Part shown: positions 1-7,261 of the stretch, piece by piece
How the letters are laid out: every line of letters starts with the position of its first letter
How positions within the stretch are numbered: the stretch's first letter is position 1
Source: a virus
DNA: 52,610 nt
Strand: one strand, 5' to 3'
Virus record (IMG/VR): IMGVR_UViG_3300017767_000016
Coordinates: 1-52,610 of that record
The notes under the pieces: generated by a model
The model's database searches: none
The model's input: only the letters and a program-made list of their open reading frames with translations
Told to the model about the DNA's origin: nothing
Position numbers and translations under genes: made by a program

Positions 1-90
1 TATTTACAAAAGCTACGTGAAACTATGACAGAAGAACTTCAGCAAGCACTTCTAAATAATATTGAAGTCAATGAAGAGGAGACCATATAA
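1..90 (+). CDS. 3' end of an upstream gene (partial)
   Basis: An open frame enters from the left edge and ends at TAA 88-90, leaving 29 residues. The tail is acidic and helical, finishing in EVNEEETI. It overlaps the start of the endonuclease gene by 20 bases, as is usual for the tightly packed genes here. A replication or nucleotide-metabolism protein would fit the context, but the fragment is too short to identify. Confidence 0.5.
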   Translation, partial: YLQKLRETMTEELQQALLNNIEVNEEETI

Positions 91-526
91 GAGACGAAAG
101 CGCGGACCGGTACAAGCAAAGAGGATATCATATGATGGTATCAACTTTGCTTCCGGTTTAGAGCGCTATATGTATATGGCTTTGAAAAAAGCAAATATCA
201 AAGCTAAGTACGAGGGCGAAACGTTTGTGTTGCTGAATGGATTTCACTTCCCAAACAAATGCTATGCACGTCAAGCTAATGGTAAAGGTGATTTTAAAGA
301 TCGAGGCAGCAAGCGCATACTTCCTATAAAATATACACCCGACTTCATTGGTGATGACTTTATTATAGAAACAAAAGGTAGAGCTAACGAATCTTTTCCA
401 ATGCGTTGGAAATTATTTAAAAAGCTAGTAACTGAACAGTTCCCGCAGTACACATTATATAAACCACAAAATCAAGCAGAATGCGACAGAACAATAGAGC
501 TAATCCGCAACTCGCAAAAAAAGTAG
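71..526 (+). CDS. T7-type endonuclease I (Holliday-junction resolvase)
   Basis: This 151-residue protein matches the phage T7 gp3 endonuclease I family, which resolves branched DNA and helps degrade host DNA. The catalytic signature is visible: Glu31 in FASGLERY, Asp91 in KYTPDF, then Glu100 and Lys102 in IIETKG, the PD-(D/E)xK arrangement of the family. A basic N-terminus (MKRRPYKRRKR) precedes the fold. I chose ATG 71; a TTG at 62 in the same frame would add three residues, but ATG is the usual start here. It sits upstream of ribonucleotide reductase, which fits a role in turning host DNA into nucleotides. The 151-residue length matches the roughly 150 residues of T7 gp3. Confidence 0.88.
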   Translation: MKRRPYKRRKRGPVQAKRISYDGINFASGLERYMYMALKKANIKAKYEGETFVLLNGFHFPNKCYARQANGKGDFKDRGSKRILPIKYTPDFIGDDFIIETKGRANESFPMRWKLFKKLVTEQFPQYTLYKPQNQAECDRTIELIRNSQKK

Positions 527-654
527 CGAGACAGAAATACAAGGAGCGGCAGATCGATAAGTTTGTTAAATGGGCTGCTGAGCAAAAAGGATATATAAAG
601 TATAAAGAGATAGTTCAACTGCATGAGCAGTACAATATAAAAGTGTATGGCTAA
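481..654 (+). CDS. small conserved-context protein, 57 aa
   Basis: ATG 481 to TAA 652-654 encodes a basic protein of 57 residues that starts MRQNNRANPQ and ends YNIKVYG. It overlaps the endonuclease by 46 bases and the next gene by 8, the tight packing seen throughout this operon. No family is recognised. Codon use and the chained overlaps support translation. The Lys/Arg-rich first half could contact nucleic acid, but that is only inference. Confidence 0.55.
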   Translation: MRQNNRANPQLAKKVARQKYKERQIDKFVKWAAEQKGYIKYKEIVQLHEQYNIKVYG

Positions 655-781
655 AGTAAATTTATTCGCTTTTAAAGAAAAAGCAAAGGTGCGTAGACCA
701 GGTGTCCACGCAAAAACAAAAACCAGTAACAATAAACAAAGTAAAAATTATGTCAAAAAATACAAAGGGCAAGGCCGCTAA
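647..781 (+). CDS. small basic phage protein with RRPGVHAKTKTS motif, 44 aa
   Basis: ATG 647 to TAA 779-781 encodes 44 residues rich in Lys and Arg. The core RRPGVHAKTKTS followed by SKNY and a GQGR C-terminus is a pattern I recognise as recurrent in marine and T7-like phages next to endonuclease genes. No biochemical role is known to me. The gene overlaps its upstream neighbour by 8 bases and the next gene by 32. The region would otherwise look like a gap before RNR. Confidence 0.72.
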   Translation: MAKVNLFAFKEKAKVRRPGVHAKTKTSNNKQSKNYVKKYKGQGR

Positions 782-911
782 AGATTGGTCGTTAAGTTTT
801 GGAACATATCCAGGTATATTATTTGGTATACGTACATACCACGGTGATACACATTCTCAAACTGTATTTTACTTACCGTTTATTGATGTTGCTTACGAAG
901 TTGAAAAATAA
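750..911 (+). CDS. hypothetical protein, 53 aa
   Basis: I place the start at ATG 750, giving MSKNTKGKAAKDWSLSFG and 53 residues. An earlier ATG at 702 in the same frame would run deep into the preceding gene. The C-terminal two thirds alternate hydrophobic and aromatic residues (YPGILFGIRTY, FYLPFIDVAYE), suggesting a small beta sheet. The stop TAA overlaps the ATG of nrdB by one base, so translation is probably coupled. No family is recognised. Confidence 0.6.
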   Translation: MSKNTKGKAAKDWSLSFGTYPGILFGIRTYHGDTHSQTVFYLPFIDVAYEVEK

Positions 912-1870
912 TGGGATTGTTTGATGAGCGCATAGCGTACAAACCATTTGAATACCCCGACTATTATACAGAAGGGTGGCTTAAGCAAGCTCAGGCGTTT
1001 TGGTTACACACTGAAATACCTATGCAAAGCGACATTAAAGATTGGAAAGAAAAATTAAATGACAAAGAGAAGAACTTGGTCGGAAACATATTACTCGGTT
1101 TCGCCCAAACAGAGTGTGCGGTATCAGACTACTGGACACAGAAGGTTGTCTCATGGTTTCCTAAACATGAGATACAGCAGATGGCAATGATGTTTGGTTC
1201 GCAAGAAACAATACACGCTGTTGCTTATAGTTATTTAAATGAAACGCTAGGTCTTGAAGATTATGAAGCTTTTTTACATGAGCCAGCAACTGCTGGAAGG
1301 TTTGACAATTTGGTTAGTTATAGCGGCACCGATCCTATTGGTATTGGCAAGTCTCTTGCTGTCTTTAGCGCTTTTGCTGAAGGGGTTAGTTTATATTCTG
1401 CATTTGCTGTTCTCTATAGTTTTCAGTTAAGAAACTTACTGAAAGGTATTGGTCAACAAATGAAATGGAGCGTGCGTGATGAGTCACTGCACAGCAAAAT
1501 GGGTTGTAAACTGTTCCGTGATATGTGTAAAGAAACACCTGGTTTATTAATAGAATGTCATCCAGATATAGTTGAAGCTGCCAAAACAATGGTAGATTTA
1601 GAAGAAAAGTATATTGACAAAATGTTTGAAATGGGTGATATTGAAAACCTAAAAGCATATGATCTTAAACAATTTATTAGAAAAAGAGCAAATGAAAAAT
1701 TACAAGAGCTTGGATATTCAGCCTTCTTCGATGTCAATACTGAAGCGGCTGATAACCTTGATTGGTTTTATCATCTTACCGGGGGTCATACTCACACAGA
1801 TTTCTTTGCTATTCGGCCAACTGATTATTCAAAGGCTAACGAAGGTGAGGACTTCGAAGATATTTGGTAA
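911..1870 (+). CDS. nrdB: class I ribonucleotide reductase, small (beta) subunit
   Basis: The protein of 319 residues is a ferritin-like RNR beta subunit that stores the radical used to reduce ribonucleotides. Predicted metal ligands are Glu68 (AQTEC), Glu99 and His102 (SQETIH), Glu157 (FAEG), and Glu191 and His194 (RDESLH). The radical tyrosine fits Tyr106, four residues after His102 as in E. coli. The C-terminus ends in acidic residues and EDIW, the usual tail that docks on the alpha subunit. It is a little shorter than E. coli NrdB (about 375), as is common for phage versions. It precedes the alpha subunit with three tiny genes between them, so the two subunits are co-transcribed. Whether the metal centre is Fe, Mn or mixed cannot be read from sequence. 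Confidence 0.93.
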   Translation: MGLFDERIAYKPFEYPDYYTEGWLKQAQAFWLHTEIPMQSDIKDWKEKLNDKEKNLVGNILLGFAQTECAVSDYWTQKVVSWFPKHEIQQMAMMFGSQETIHAVAYSYLNETLGLEDYEAFLHEPATAGRFDNLVSYSGTDPIGIGKSLAVFSAFAEGVSLYSAFAVLYSFQLRNLLKGIGQQMKWSVRDESLHSKMGCKLFRDMCKETPGLLIECHPDIVEAAKTMVDLEEKYIDKMFEMGDIENLKAYDLKQFIRKRANEKLQELGYSAFFDVNTEAADNLDWFYHLTGGHTHTDFFAIRPTDYSKANEGEDFEDIW

Positions 1871-1874
1871 TTTA

Positions 1875-1928
1875 ATGTCAGAAGATGAAATGTGGGACGA
1901 TTTAAGAGAAAGAAATGAAAGAAAGTAA
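1875..1928 (+). CDS. possible 17-aa peptide
   Basis: ATG 1875, four bases after the nrdB stop, opens a frame of only 17 residues (MSEDEMWDDLRERNERK). It overlaps the next start by 14 bases. It may be a real micro-protein or a leader that couples translation across the operon. Nothing else supports it. Confidence 0.25.
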   Translation: MSEDEMWDDLRERNERK

Positions 1929-2145
1929 ATTAATTGAAATGCAAAAACAGATTCAAGCACTTATAAGAGTGGTTGACTATATGCGCCAAGAACTGGAGCA
2001 AGTAAAAACAATGTCTGTTGGAACTTTCCAAACAATAAAAGAAATGCCTGATTATGAAGAAGCAATCGAAAAGCTTAAAGAGAAAGCTGTTGGAGAGCAT
2101 GGTGAAAGAGCGTCGTTTGACGCCGACGGAAAGATTAGCGAATAG
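1915..2145 (+). CDS. coiled-coil hypothetical protein, 76 aa
   Basis: The 76-residue product is almost all helix. The first 35 residues have heptad-like spacing (IEMQKQIQALIRVVDYM), followed by a polar, acidic tail. It lies between the two RNR subunit genes and overlaps the next gene by 47 bases. No family is recognised. A coiled-coil protein co-transcribed with RNR might be a regulator or scaffold, but this is only inferred from position. Confidence 0.6.
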   Translation: MKESKLIEMQKQIQALIRVVDYMRQELEQVKTMSVGTFQTIKEMPDYEEAIEKLKEKAVGEHGERASFDADGKISE

Positions 2146-2332
2146 GCTAGGATATATGGGGACCGGGTTTTTTGTAACTGCTCCCCATATGTTACCTGAT
2201 ACACCTGGCGTTGTAATATATTTTTTAGCAGGTTTATTTTGCACACCCCAAGTGTGGGTAGCAAAACAATGGAACTTAGTAATAGTAAACTTAAATGTAA
2301 TGATGGCGTACGCGCTACTATTTTTTAAATGA
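2099..2332 (+). CDS. small membrane protein, 77 aa
   Basis: I prefer ATG 2099 (MVKERRLTPTERLANRLG) because an earlier in-frame ATG at 2054 lies deep inside the previous gene. The 77 residues contain a charged N-terminus and probably two membrane spans (about residues 32-46 and 58-76, ending YALLFFK). The stop overlaps the nrdA ATG by four bases. Function is unknown. The location between RNR genes recalls small membrane proteins in other marine phages. Confidence 0.62.
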   Translation: MVKERRLTPTERLANRLGYMGTGFFVTAPHMLPDTPGVVIYFLAGLFCTPQVWVAKQWNLVIVNLNVMMAYALLFFK

Positions 2333-4098
2333 TGTGGAATAATGAATGGAAAAAAGGTGTCGACTACCCATCTTGGGGAGACACGGAAGTATACAAGAAG
2401 ACTATATCCGGGGGATATCTACATATGGGAGAGTCCCCAAGAGACGCATACAAAAGAGTCGCAACAACAGTCGCGAAACGATTGTACAAACCAGAACTAG
2501 CAGATACATTTTTTGATTACATCTGGAAAGGTTGGTTATGTTTAGCGTCTCCGGTTTTATCTAATACAGGTACCGATCGTGGTTTGCCTATATCGTGCTT
2601 CGGTATAGATGTGGGTGATAGTATACACGACATTGGTACTAAAAATTTAGAAATGATGATGCTTGCCAAACACGGTGGGGGTGTTGGTATCGGAGTTAAT
2701 ATGATTCGTCCCGCCGGAGCTAAAATCACAGGAAATGGAACATCAGATGGAGTCGTACCCTTCTGCAAAATCTACGATAGCACAATTCTTGCAACCAATC
2801 AAGGATCAGTTAGACGCGGAGCTGCAAGCGTTAATATCAACATTGACCACGGAGATTTTGAAGAGTGGCTTGAAATACGAGAGCCTAAAGGAGATGTCAA
2901 CAGACAATCGCTTAACTTACATCAGTGCGCAGTGGTTGGCGATAAGTTTATGCGAAAGCTTGAACGAGGAGATGCAGAGGCTAGATCTAAGTGGAGTAAA
3001 CTTCTTAGAAAAAGGAAAAGCACCGGAGAACCGTATATCCTTTTTAAAGGAAACACTAATAAAACAAATCCAGCAGCGTACAAAGACAACGCTTTAAAAG
3101 TTCATATGACTAACATCTGCAGCGAAATAGTATTGCATACAGATGAGTCACATAGCTTTGTTTGTTGTTTAAGTAGTTTAAATGTTACTAAGTATGAAGA
3201 ATGGAAGAATACAAACCTCATCTACGATGCTATCTGGTTTCTTGATGGAGTCTTGGAAGAGTTTATTCAGAAAGCTAAGGGGCTTACAGGCTTTGGAAAC
3301 TCTGTTAGATCTGCTGAGAAGGGCAGAGCACTTGGCTTGGGAGTCTTGGGTTGGCATACGTACCTGCAACAAAACGGTGTACCCTTTGAAGGATTACAAG
3401 CACAGTTCCAGACAAGACGTATATTTAGCCAAATTAAGATTGAATCTGAACGAGCATCAAGAGCGCTTGCTGAGATTTATGGTGAACCTCTTTGGTGTCG
3501 TGGCACTGGCTTTCGTAACACTCATCTTAGGGCTGTTGCTCCTACTGTGTCTAATAGTAAGCTTGCCGGTAATGTTAGTCCTGGTATTGAGCCTTGGGCC
3601 GCTAATGTTTTCACTGAACAAAGCGCGAAGGGTACGTTCATTAGGAAAAACAAAGAGCTAGAAAAAGTACTTCGTAAAGTTGGTATCAACGTTAAAGAAA
3701 CGTGGGACAAGATTATGGCCGATGGCGGAAGTATACAAGATATTGAAGAGTTAGATAACTGGGGATATGTTAATGGTAAGCTTACGCTTATTGAGGACTC
3801 AAAATCGTACGATCTAACAGGCTTTGATAAAGTTAAAGATGTATTTAAAACCTTTAAAGAAATAAATCAATTAGAGCTAGTTAATCAAGCCGGCATACGT
3901 CAGCAATATATTGACCAATCTGTCAGTTTGAATTTAGCTTTTCCTTCTGAAGCGTCGCCTAAGTGGATTAATCAAGTTCACATGGACGCCTGGAAAAAAG
4001 GTATTAAAACATTATATTACATGAGGACAGAGTCTGTGCTGAGAGGCGATATAGCCGCGAGTGCTATGGACCCAGACTGTGTTGCTTGTGATGGGTAA
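2329..4098 (+). CDS. nrdA: class I ribonucleotide reductase, large (alpha) subunit
   Basis: The 589-residue protein is the catalytic RNR subunit. Key residues are in place: Cys90 (PISCFG) and Cys279 form the expected redox pair, Asn262, Cys264 and Glu266 in NICSEI are the active-site triad, and Tyr563-Tyr564 in TLYYMR continue the radical path to the beta subunit. The C-terminus ends CVACDG, the CxxC used for re-reduction by thioredoxin or glutaredoxin. There is no N-terminal ATP cone, so it is shorter than bacterial NrdA (about 760) and should lack that overall-activity switch. ATG 2329 overlaps the upstream stop; ATG 2332 is equally possible. Confidence 0.93.
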   Translation: MMWNNEWKKGVDYPSWGDTEVYKKTISGGYLHMGESPRDAYKRVATTVAKRLYKPELADTFFDYIWKGWLCLASPVLSNTGTDRGLPISCFGIDVGDSIHDIGTKNLEMMMLAKHGGGVGIGVNMIRPAGAKITGNGTSDGVVPFCKIYDSTILATNQGSVRRGAASVNINIDHGDFEEWLEIREPKGDVNRQSLNLHQCAVVGDKFMRKLERGDAEARSKWSKLLRKRKSTGEPYILFKGNTNKTNPAAYKDNALKVHMTNICSEIVLHTDESHSFVCCLSSLNVTKYEEWKNTNLIYDAIWFLDGVLEEFIQKAKGLTGFGNSVRSAEKGRALGLGVLGWHTYLQQNGVPFEGLQAQFQTRRIFSQIKIESERASRALAEIYGEPLWCRGTGFRNTHLRAVAPTVSNSKLAGNVSPGIEPWAANVFTEQSAKGTFIRKNKELEKVLRKVGINVKETWDKIMADGGSIQDIEELDNWGYVNGKLTLIEDSKSYDLTGFDKVKDVFKTFKEINQLELVNQAGIRQQYIDQSVSLNLAFPSEASPKWINQVHMDAWKKGIKTLYYMRTESVLRGDIAASAMDPDCVACDG

Positions 4099-4102
4099 TA
4101 AA

Positions 4103-4138
4103 AAAAGGGGTTACTTTCGTAGCCCCTTAATTTTTTTT
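4103..4138. terminator. bidirectional intrinsic terminator between convergent operons
   Basis: A 10-bp stem (4105-4114 with 4119-4128, one T-G wobble) closes a four-base loop. It is followed by eight T on the plus strand and six T on the minus strand. It sits between the nrdA stop and the end of the minus-strand late block, so it can end transcription from both sides. On the minus transcript the loop reads GAAA, a stable tetraloop. Confidence 0.9.
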
Positions 4139-4149
4139 GCTATACACAA

Positions 4150-4506
4150 TTATTTTTTTACTTCAAACTTAAAGTTTTTACCTGATACAGCAAGCTTATC
4201 AATTACTTCAGTTTGTGTATCACGAAGCAGCTTTTCAAGTTTATCTTTTTCAATAACCATTCCAGCTACTTTATCTTCTAGCGCTTCGTTTTTTGCTTTT
4301 AATGATTCTAACTCTTCAGGATTCTTACCTATAAAAGTATATATTACCACCGACAAACTACCGACTAGCATACCGACAATAACTTTAAATATATCATTAT
4401 TAGTTTCAGGTATTTCTTTAAATGCTAAAAATAGTAATAAACTCATTACCATTGCGAACACTGTAGCGGAGCCTATATAACCGCGCATTTCTTTATTTCT
4501 AAACAT
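4150..4506 (-). CDS. membrane protein with C-terminal coiled coil, 118 aa (holin-like candidate)
   Basis: This is the last gene of the late block. The 118 residues show two membrane spans (about 9-29 and 38-60) joined by a short loop, then a charged helical tail (about 64-105). Two spans plus a coiled coil, at the end of a module with an M15 endolysin, fit a holin or lysis accessory protein. No holin family signature is visible, and a 3TM holin-like gene lies at 42045-42431, so the role is open. Confidence 0.65.
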   Translation of the reverse strand: MFRNKEMRGYIGSATVFAMVMSLLLFLAFKEIPETNNDIFKVIVGMLVGSLSVVIYTFIGKNPEELESLKAKNEALEDKVAGMVIEKDKLEKLLRDTQTEVIDKLAVSGKNFKFEVKK

Positions 4507-4508
4507 AT

Positions 4509-4919
4509 CTAAAAATTACTTGCTAAATTAATTTCATTTATTGTTTCTTGTATTTCAGCCAACCCAACAGGAAGCGTAAGGTCAAGACCGGCTTTAAATA
4601 TTTTTTCCATACTACCAGACTTAAAAATAAGCACAGTAGGTACCATTCGAACCCTATACTTTTTTTTAGCTTGTGGCGCTGTAGATATATCAACTCTATA
4701 ATATGATGCATTTTCTATTTTGTCCCATTCATTAAAACAATTTGCTTCATTAAATTTAGCCCAGAATTCAACAACTATTGTGCCATTGTTATCATCGCCA
4801 AAAGCATTATCATTACTTATTATTTGGTCAAAGTTACTATCATCAATCCAGTATTTTTCTGGCACTTCGGATTGCGCGTGCGCTAAAGCGCTTATAAGTA
4901 GTAGTATTAAAGTTCTCAT
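4509..4919 (-). CDS. secreted thioredoxin-fold protein lacking the CxxC
   Basis: Residues 1-15 form a signal peptide (MRTLILLLISALAHA, cleavage before Gln). The rest follows the thioredoxin pattern: strand TIVVEFWAKF, then YRVDI and the cis-proline loop MVPTVLIF at about 92-99. Where thioredoxins have WCGPC this protein has F56-N-E-A-N60, followed by Cys61. Both active-site cysteines are thus replaced by Asn. It should be periplasmic and unable to do dithiol exchange. It lies in the lysis/envelope module. It may act as a folding or binding domain, or engage a host Dsb-like partner; both are inference. Confidence 0.72.
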   Translation of the reverse strand: MRTLILLLISALAHAQSEVPEKYWIDDSNFDQIISNDNAFGDDNNGTIVVEFWAKFNEANCFNEWDKIENASYYRVDISTAPQAKKKYRVRMVPTVLIFKSGSMEKIFKAGLDLTLPVGLAEIQETINEINLASNF

Positions 4920-5200
4920 TGATTTTTTCTTATTTCGTATAAACGCCCATCTATTTTTTCCAGTTCCTCAAGTATCTTATCAACATCTTCTTGCGTGTCC
5001 ATTATTGTTTGGCGCACAAGCTCATCTTTCAAATCATACTCGGTTCTTGAAATTACTGGCTCAGGTAGTTCCTTAGCAAGCGCTATATCAGATTTTAAAG
5101 TAAAATACATAGTAGCCAAAGAAATTGCGCCGCCTATAATTATACCTATCGTCTTTAAATCAAGAGTTATTTTTGTGCCTTCTCCTATCTGTGTAGCCAT
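4916..5200 (-). CDS. single-span membrane protein with coiled-coil tail, 94 aa
   Basis: A 94-residue product with one membrane span at about 17-36 (IGIIIGGAISLATMYFTL). A long acidic helix with heptad character follows (VDKILEELEKIDGRLYEI). It overlaps its neighbours by one and four bases. The shape, N-terminal anchor plus long helical domain, is common in phage lysis cassettes (inner-membrane spanin-like or holin accessory), but there is no family-level evidence. Confidence 0.62.
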   Translation of the reverse strand: MATQIGEGTKITLDLKTIGIIIGGAISLATMYFTLKSDIALAKELPEPVISRTEYDLKDELVRQTIMDTQEDVDKILEELEKIDGRLYEIRKNQ

Positions 5201-6393
5201 TACCTAAATGTTATATTGATTCCAAAATTAGAGTTAAATATTTCTGAGTCCCAAAATTTAGTATACTCACTTTCTACAAATATACCTATTGATTTAGTTA
5301 CTTTCCAACCGAACATTAAACCAGCTTGATAGTCGTCCCATTGTTCGCCGCTTATTAAATTATTGTGACCACCTTTACCCCAGCTATTCCGATGCAAATA
5401 ACTAAAATCCTCGTTGCCTTCTACATAACTGTGGTTAGGCATAATCCAGTTACCGTAAGCGTGTAACCAAAAGTTATTTTTATAATGATAAAAATCAAAT
5501 CCAACAATCGGAGCAATCTCAGCAAATGAGTCTAGCTCAGCCCATGCTTCCTGGTTAAACCTATTCATTAGGCTACCAAATATACGGTCTCTAAAATCTT
5601 CATCTGTATACGCAACTATATTCCCTCTATCGTTTGTCCATAAATAATTATATATTTGTGATGTGCTACCGTCGGGATTATAAACTTCTGAAGAATAGAA
5701 CGCATCTTGAAACCCATATTCATATCCTAAAGAATACCAAGGATTAGCAGGTATTTCTTGACCTGAGTATTCGTCTATCATTGTTTCATTAAGCCATATT
5801 TCAATAGGATTATAGCCATACGCTTTTTGGTGCGTGCGGTATATAATACCCGCAGATATACTAAGCTTATTACCTATAGGTAGTCTGGCTCTTACTTCAC
5901 CAGACATATATTCAAATCCAACATTTCCAGATTCTCTAGATTCAAACTTGCCTATATGATATTTACCTGTATGCCTTACAAATAAACGTCTATTATCAAA
6001 TTCGTTGCCGTCTATTCTTTGTTTTTCCCAGTGCAATAAATATTCTAAACCTTTTACCGCAGCTGTAGGCGCAGATAACCCTACGTTGTTTTCTGTACCG
6101 TTGTAAAAATTTGGTCTACTTTCATAGCCAAATCTTGCTAACTTACGAAGCCCAACACCAATACGATAATTATTCGGATGATACGTAGTTTGATCTACAA
6201 CACGAGGTATACCATATAAATCGTTAGGGTCTGTTCTAACAAAATACTTTGTTTGTTCTAATTTAGCATTACCTATATTACCCGCAGCATACACGGTGCC
6301 ATATTTTAAAAAGTCATCGTACAAGCCTTTAAGGAATTGCGATTGCACGTTAAAAGAAAATAGCACTGCTATCAGCAGAATTAATTTTTTCAT
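5200..6393 (-). CDS. phage-encoded outer-membrane beta-barrel protein
   Basis: The 397-residue protein starts with a Bacteroidota-style signal peptide (MKKLILLIAVLFSFNVQSQ). It contains many alternating polar/aromatic strands (for example LSISAGIIYRTHQ, YQAGLMFGWKV, IGIFVESEYTKFW). It ends FGINITFR, an aromatic-rich last strand of the kind recognised by the BAM machinery. It therefore looks like an exported outer-membrane barrel. Genes on either side encode an endolysin and an anchored coiled-coil protein. Possible roles are help in outer-membrane breach at lysis, receptor masking (superinfection exclusion), or altered permeability late in infection. None can be chosen from sequence alone. 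Confidence 0.7.
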   Translation of the reverse strand: MKKLILLIAVLFSFNVQSQFLKGLYDDFLKYGTVYAAGNIGNAKLEQTKYFVRTDPNDLYGIPRVVDQTTYHPNNYRIGVGLRKLARFGYESRPNFYNGTENNVGLSAPTAAVKGLEYLLHWEKQRIDGNEFDNRRLFVRHTGKYHIGKFESRESGNVGFEYMSGEVRARLPIGNKLSISAGIIYRTHQKAYGYNPIEIWLNETMIDEYSGQEIPANPWYSLGYEYGFQDAFYSSEVYNPDGSTSQIYNYLWTNDRGNIVAYTDEDFRDRIFGSLMNRFNQEAWAELDSFAEIAPIVGFDFYHYKNNFWLHAYGNWIMPNHSYVEGNEDFSYLHRNSWGKGGHNNLISGEQWDDYQAGLMFGWKVTKSIGIFVESEYTKFWDSEIFNSNFGINITFR

Positions 6394-6848
6394 ATCACCT
6401 CGTATTTTGTTTTGTTGTTAGAATCTCTGTAAGCTTTTAAGCATCTGTTTCTATTAGAGTCAGAACATACATAACTAACATGTAACCAATCAGGGTTGTT
6501 ATCTGTTCCAAACTCCCATATGAGTTGATCAAAATCAAGATTGTTTTTTATGTAATTATACATTTCCGCGTTTGTTTTATGACCATATGTGTCATCAATA
6601 TCAATTGCACGGCCTTCACAATGTTGTGATTTTGAACTACCTCCGATTGCTTTATTAAGCTCAACCGAACGAAAAAATGAATTAATTTTTATTGGACCAC
6701 CCACCCATTTACGTAGTGGCTCAAATATATTTTCCGCAACAACTTGCATATTAGTCTTTTCATACTCGTTAGGTATGTTGTTTATACCTTTTCTTTTAGC
6801 TGTGTATGAAAGCGTAGCTTCTTTGTAACTAATGTGATCGCTTATCAT
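6390..6848 (-). CDS. endolysin, peptidase M15 family (D-Ala-D-Ala or L-Ala-D-Glu type)
   Basis: This 152-residue zinc peptidase cuts peptide cross-bridges or stems in peptidoglycan. The M15 ligand set is visible: His76 and Asp83 in SQHCEGRAID, and His123 in DWLHVSY, with Asp120 nearby as probable catalyst. An upstream SFFRS motif is typical of the family. There is no signal peptide, so export should depend on a holin. It overlaps its neighbours by four bases on each side and is the anchor of the lysis/envelope module at 4150-6848. Confidence 0.9.
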   Translation of the reverse strand: MISDHISYKEATLSYTAKRKGINNIPNEYEKTNMQVVAENIFEPLRKWVGGPIKINSFFRSVELNKAIGGSSKSQHCEGRAIDIDDTYGHKTNAEMYNYIKNNLDFDQLIWEFGTDNNPDWLHVSYVCSDSNRNRCLKAYRDSNNKTKYEVI

Positions 6849-7120
6849 TTTCTTCTCTTTACAGATTTAACGCGACGAGGCTTACCCGCTGGCTGGCCTA
6901 GCCTTTTCTTTTCAGCTATTTTTTTACTTTTTTCAGAAGAAGACATTTCAGATGCTGTTTTTGGCGTTGCGCTAGATACGCGTTTTTTAGGGCGACAATA
7001 TGGCACACCTCTCTTTTCACCTTTTCTTCTGCCACATGGTTTGCCTGTTCGAACGTCAACCCATTCTTCTTTGAACCATCTACGCAGAGCAGCACCTTTT
7101 TTAGTTTTTCTTACTGCCAT
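6845..7120 (-). CDS. small basic cysteine-containing protein, DUF5872-like
   Basis: The 91-residue, strongly basic product has an N-terminal pattern (ALRRWFKEEWVDVRTGKPCG, then RGVPYCRP) that I recognise from phages and large DNA viruses (DUF5872-type). A Ser/Lys/Arg-rich tail follows. The paired Cys residues could bind metal. The function is unknown. It overlaps the stop of the upstream 45-aa gene by one base and the endolysin start by four. Confidence 0.7.
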   Translation of the reverse strand: MAVRKTKKGAALRRWFKEEWVDVRTGKPCGRRKGEKRGVPYCRPKKRVSSATPKTASEMSSSEKSKKIAEKKRLGQPAGKPRRVKSVKRRK

Positions 7121-7257
7121 TATTTATTTTTGCTTTTGTTGCCCCAATTGGCAGCGCCAACTTTACGGCACTTGCTTAATGCTCCACTTGCATACGCAGA
7201 AGGGAATACTTTATATCTTGCTTTTACTTTATGGTAGCATGCGTCTTTTTTTCCCAT
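7120..7257 (-). CDS. small conserved protein with SAYASGA motif, 45 aa
   Basis: ATG at 7257 opens 45 residues: MGKKDACYHKVKARY, then PSAYASGALSKCRKVG, and a basic end. The Ser-Ala-Tyr-Ala-Ser-Gly core flanked by two Cys is a recurrent small-protein pattern in phages and large viruses. It is very basic and may bind nucleic acid or be packaged, but no role is established. Its TAA overlaps the next ATG by one base. Confidence 0.75.
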   Translation of the reverse strand: MGKKDACYHKVKARYKVFPSAYASGALSKCRKVGAANWGNKSKNK

Positions 7258-7261
7258 AATA

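Noticed and set aside
1659-1874. Long plus-strand frame overlapping the 3' half of nrdB
   Set aside because: It is in another frame of a clear RNR gene; only its last 17 codons, after the nrdB stop, could be independent.
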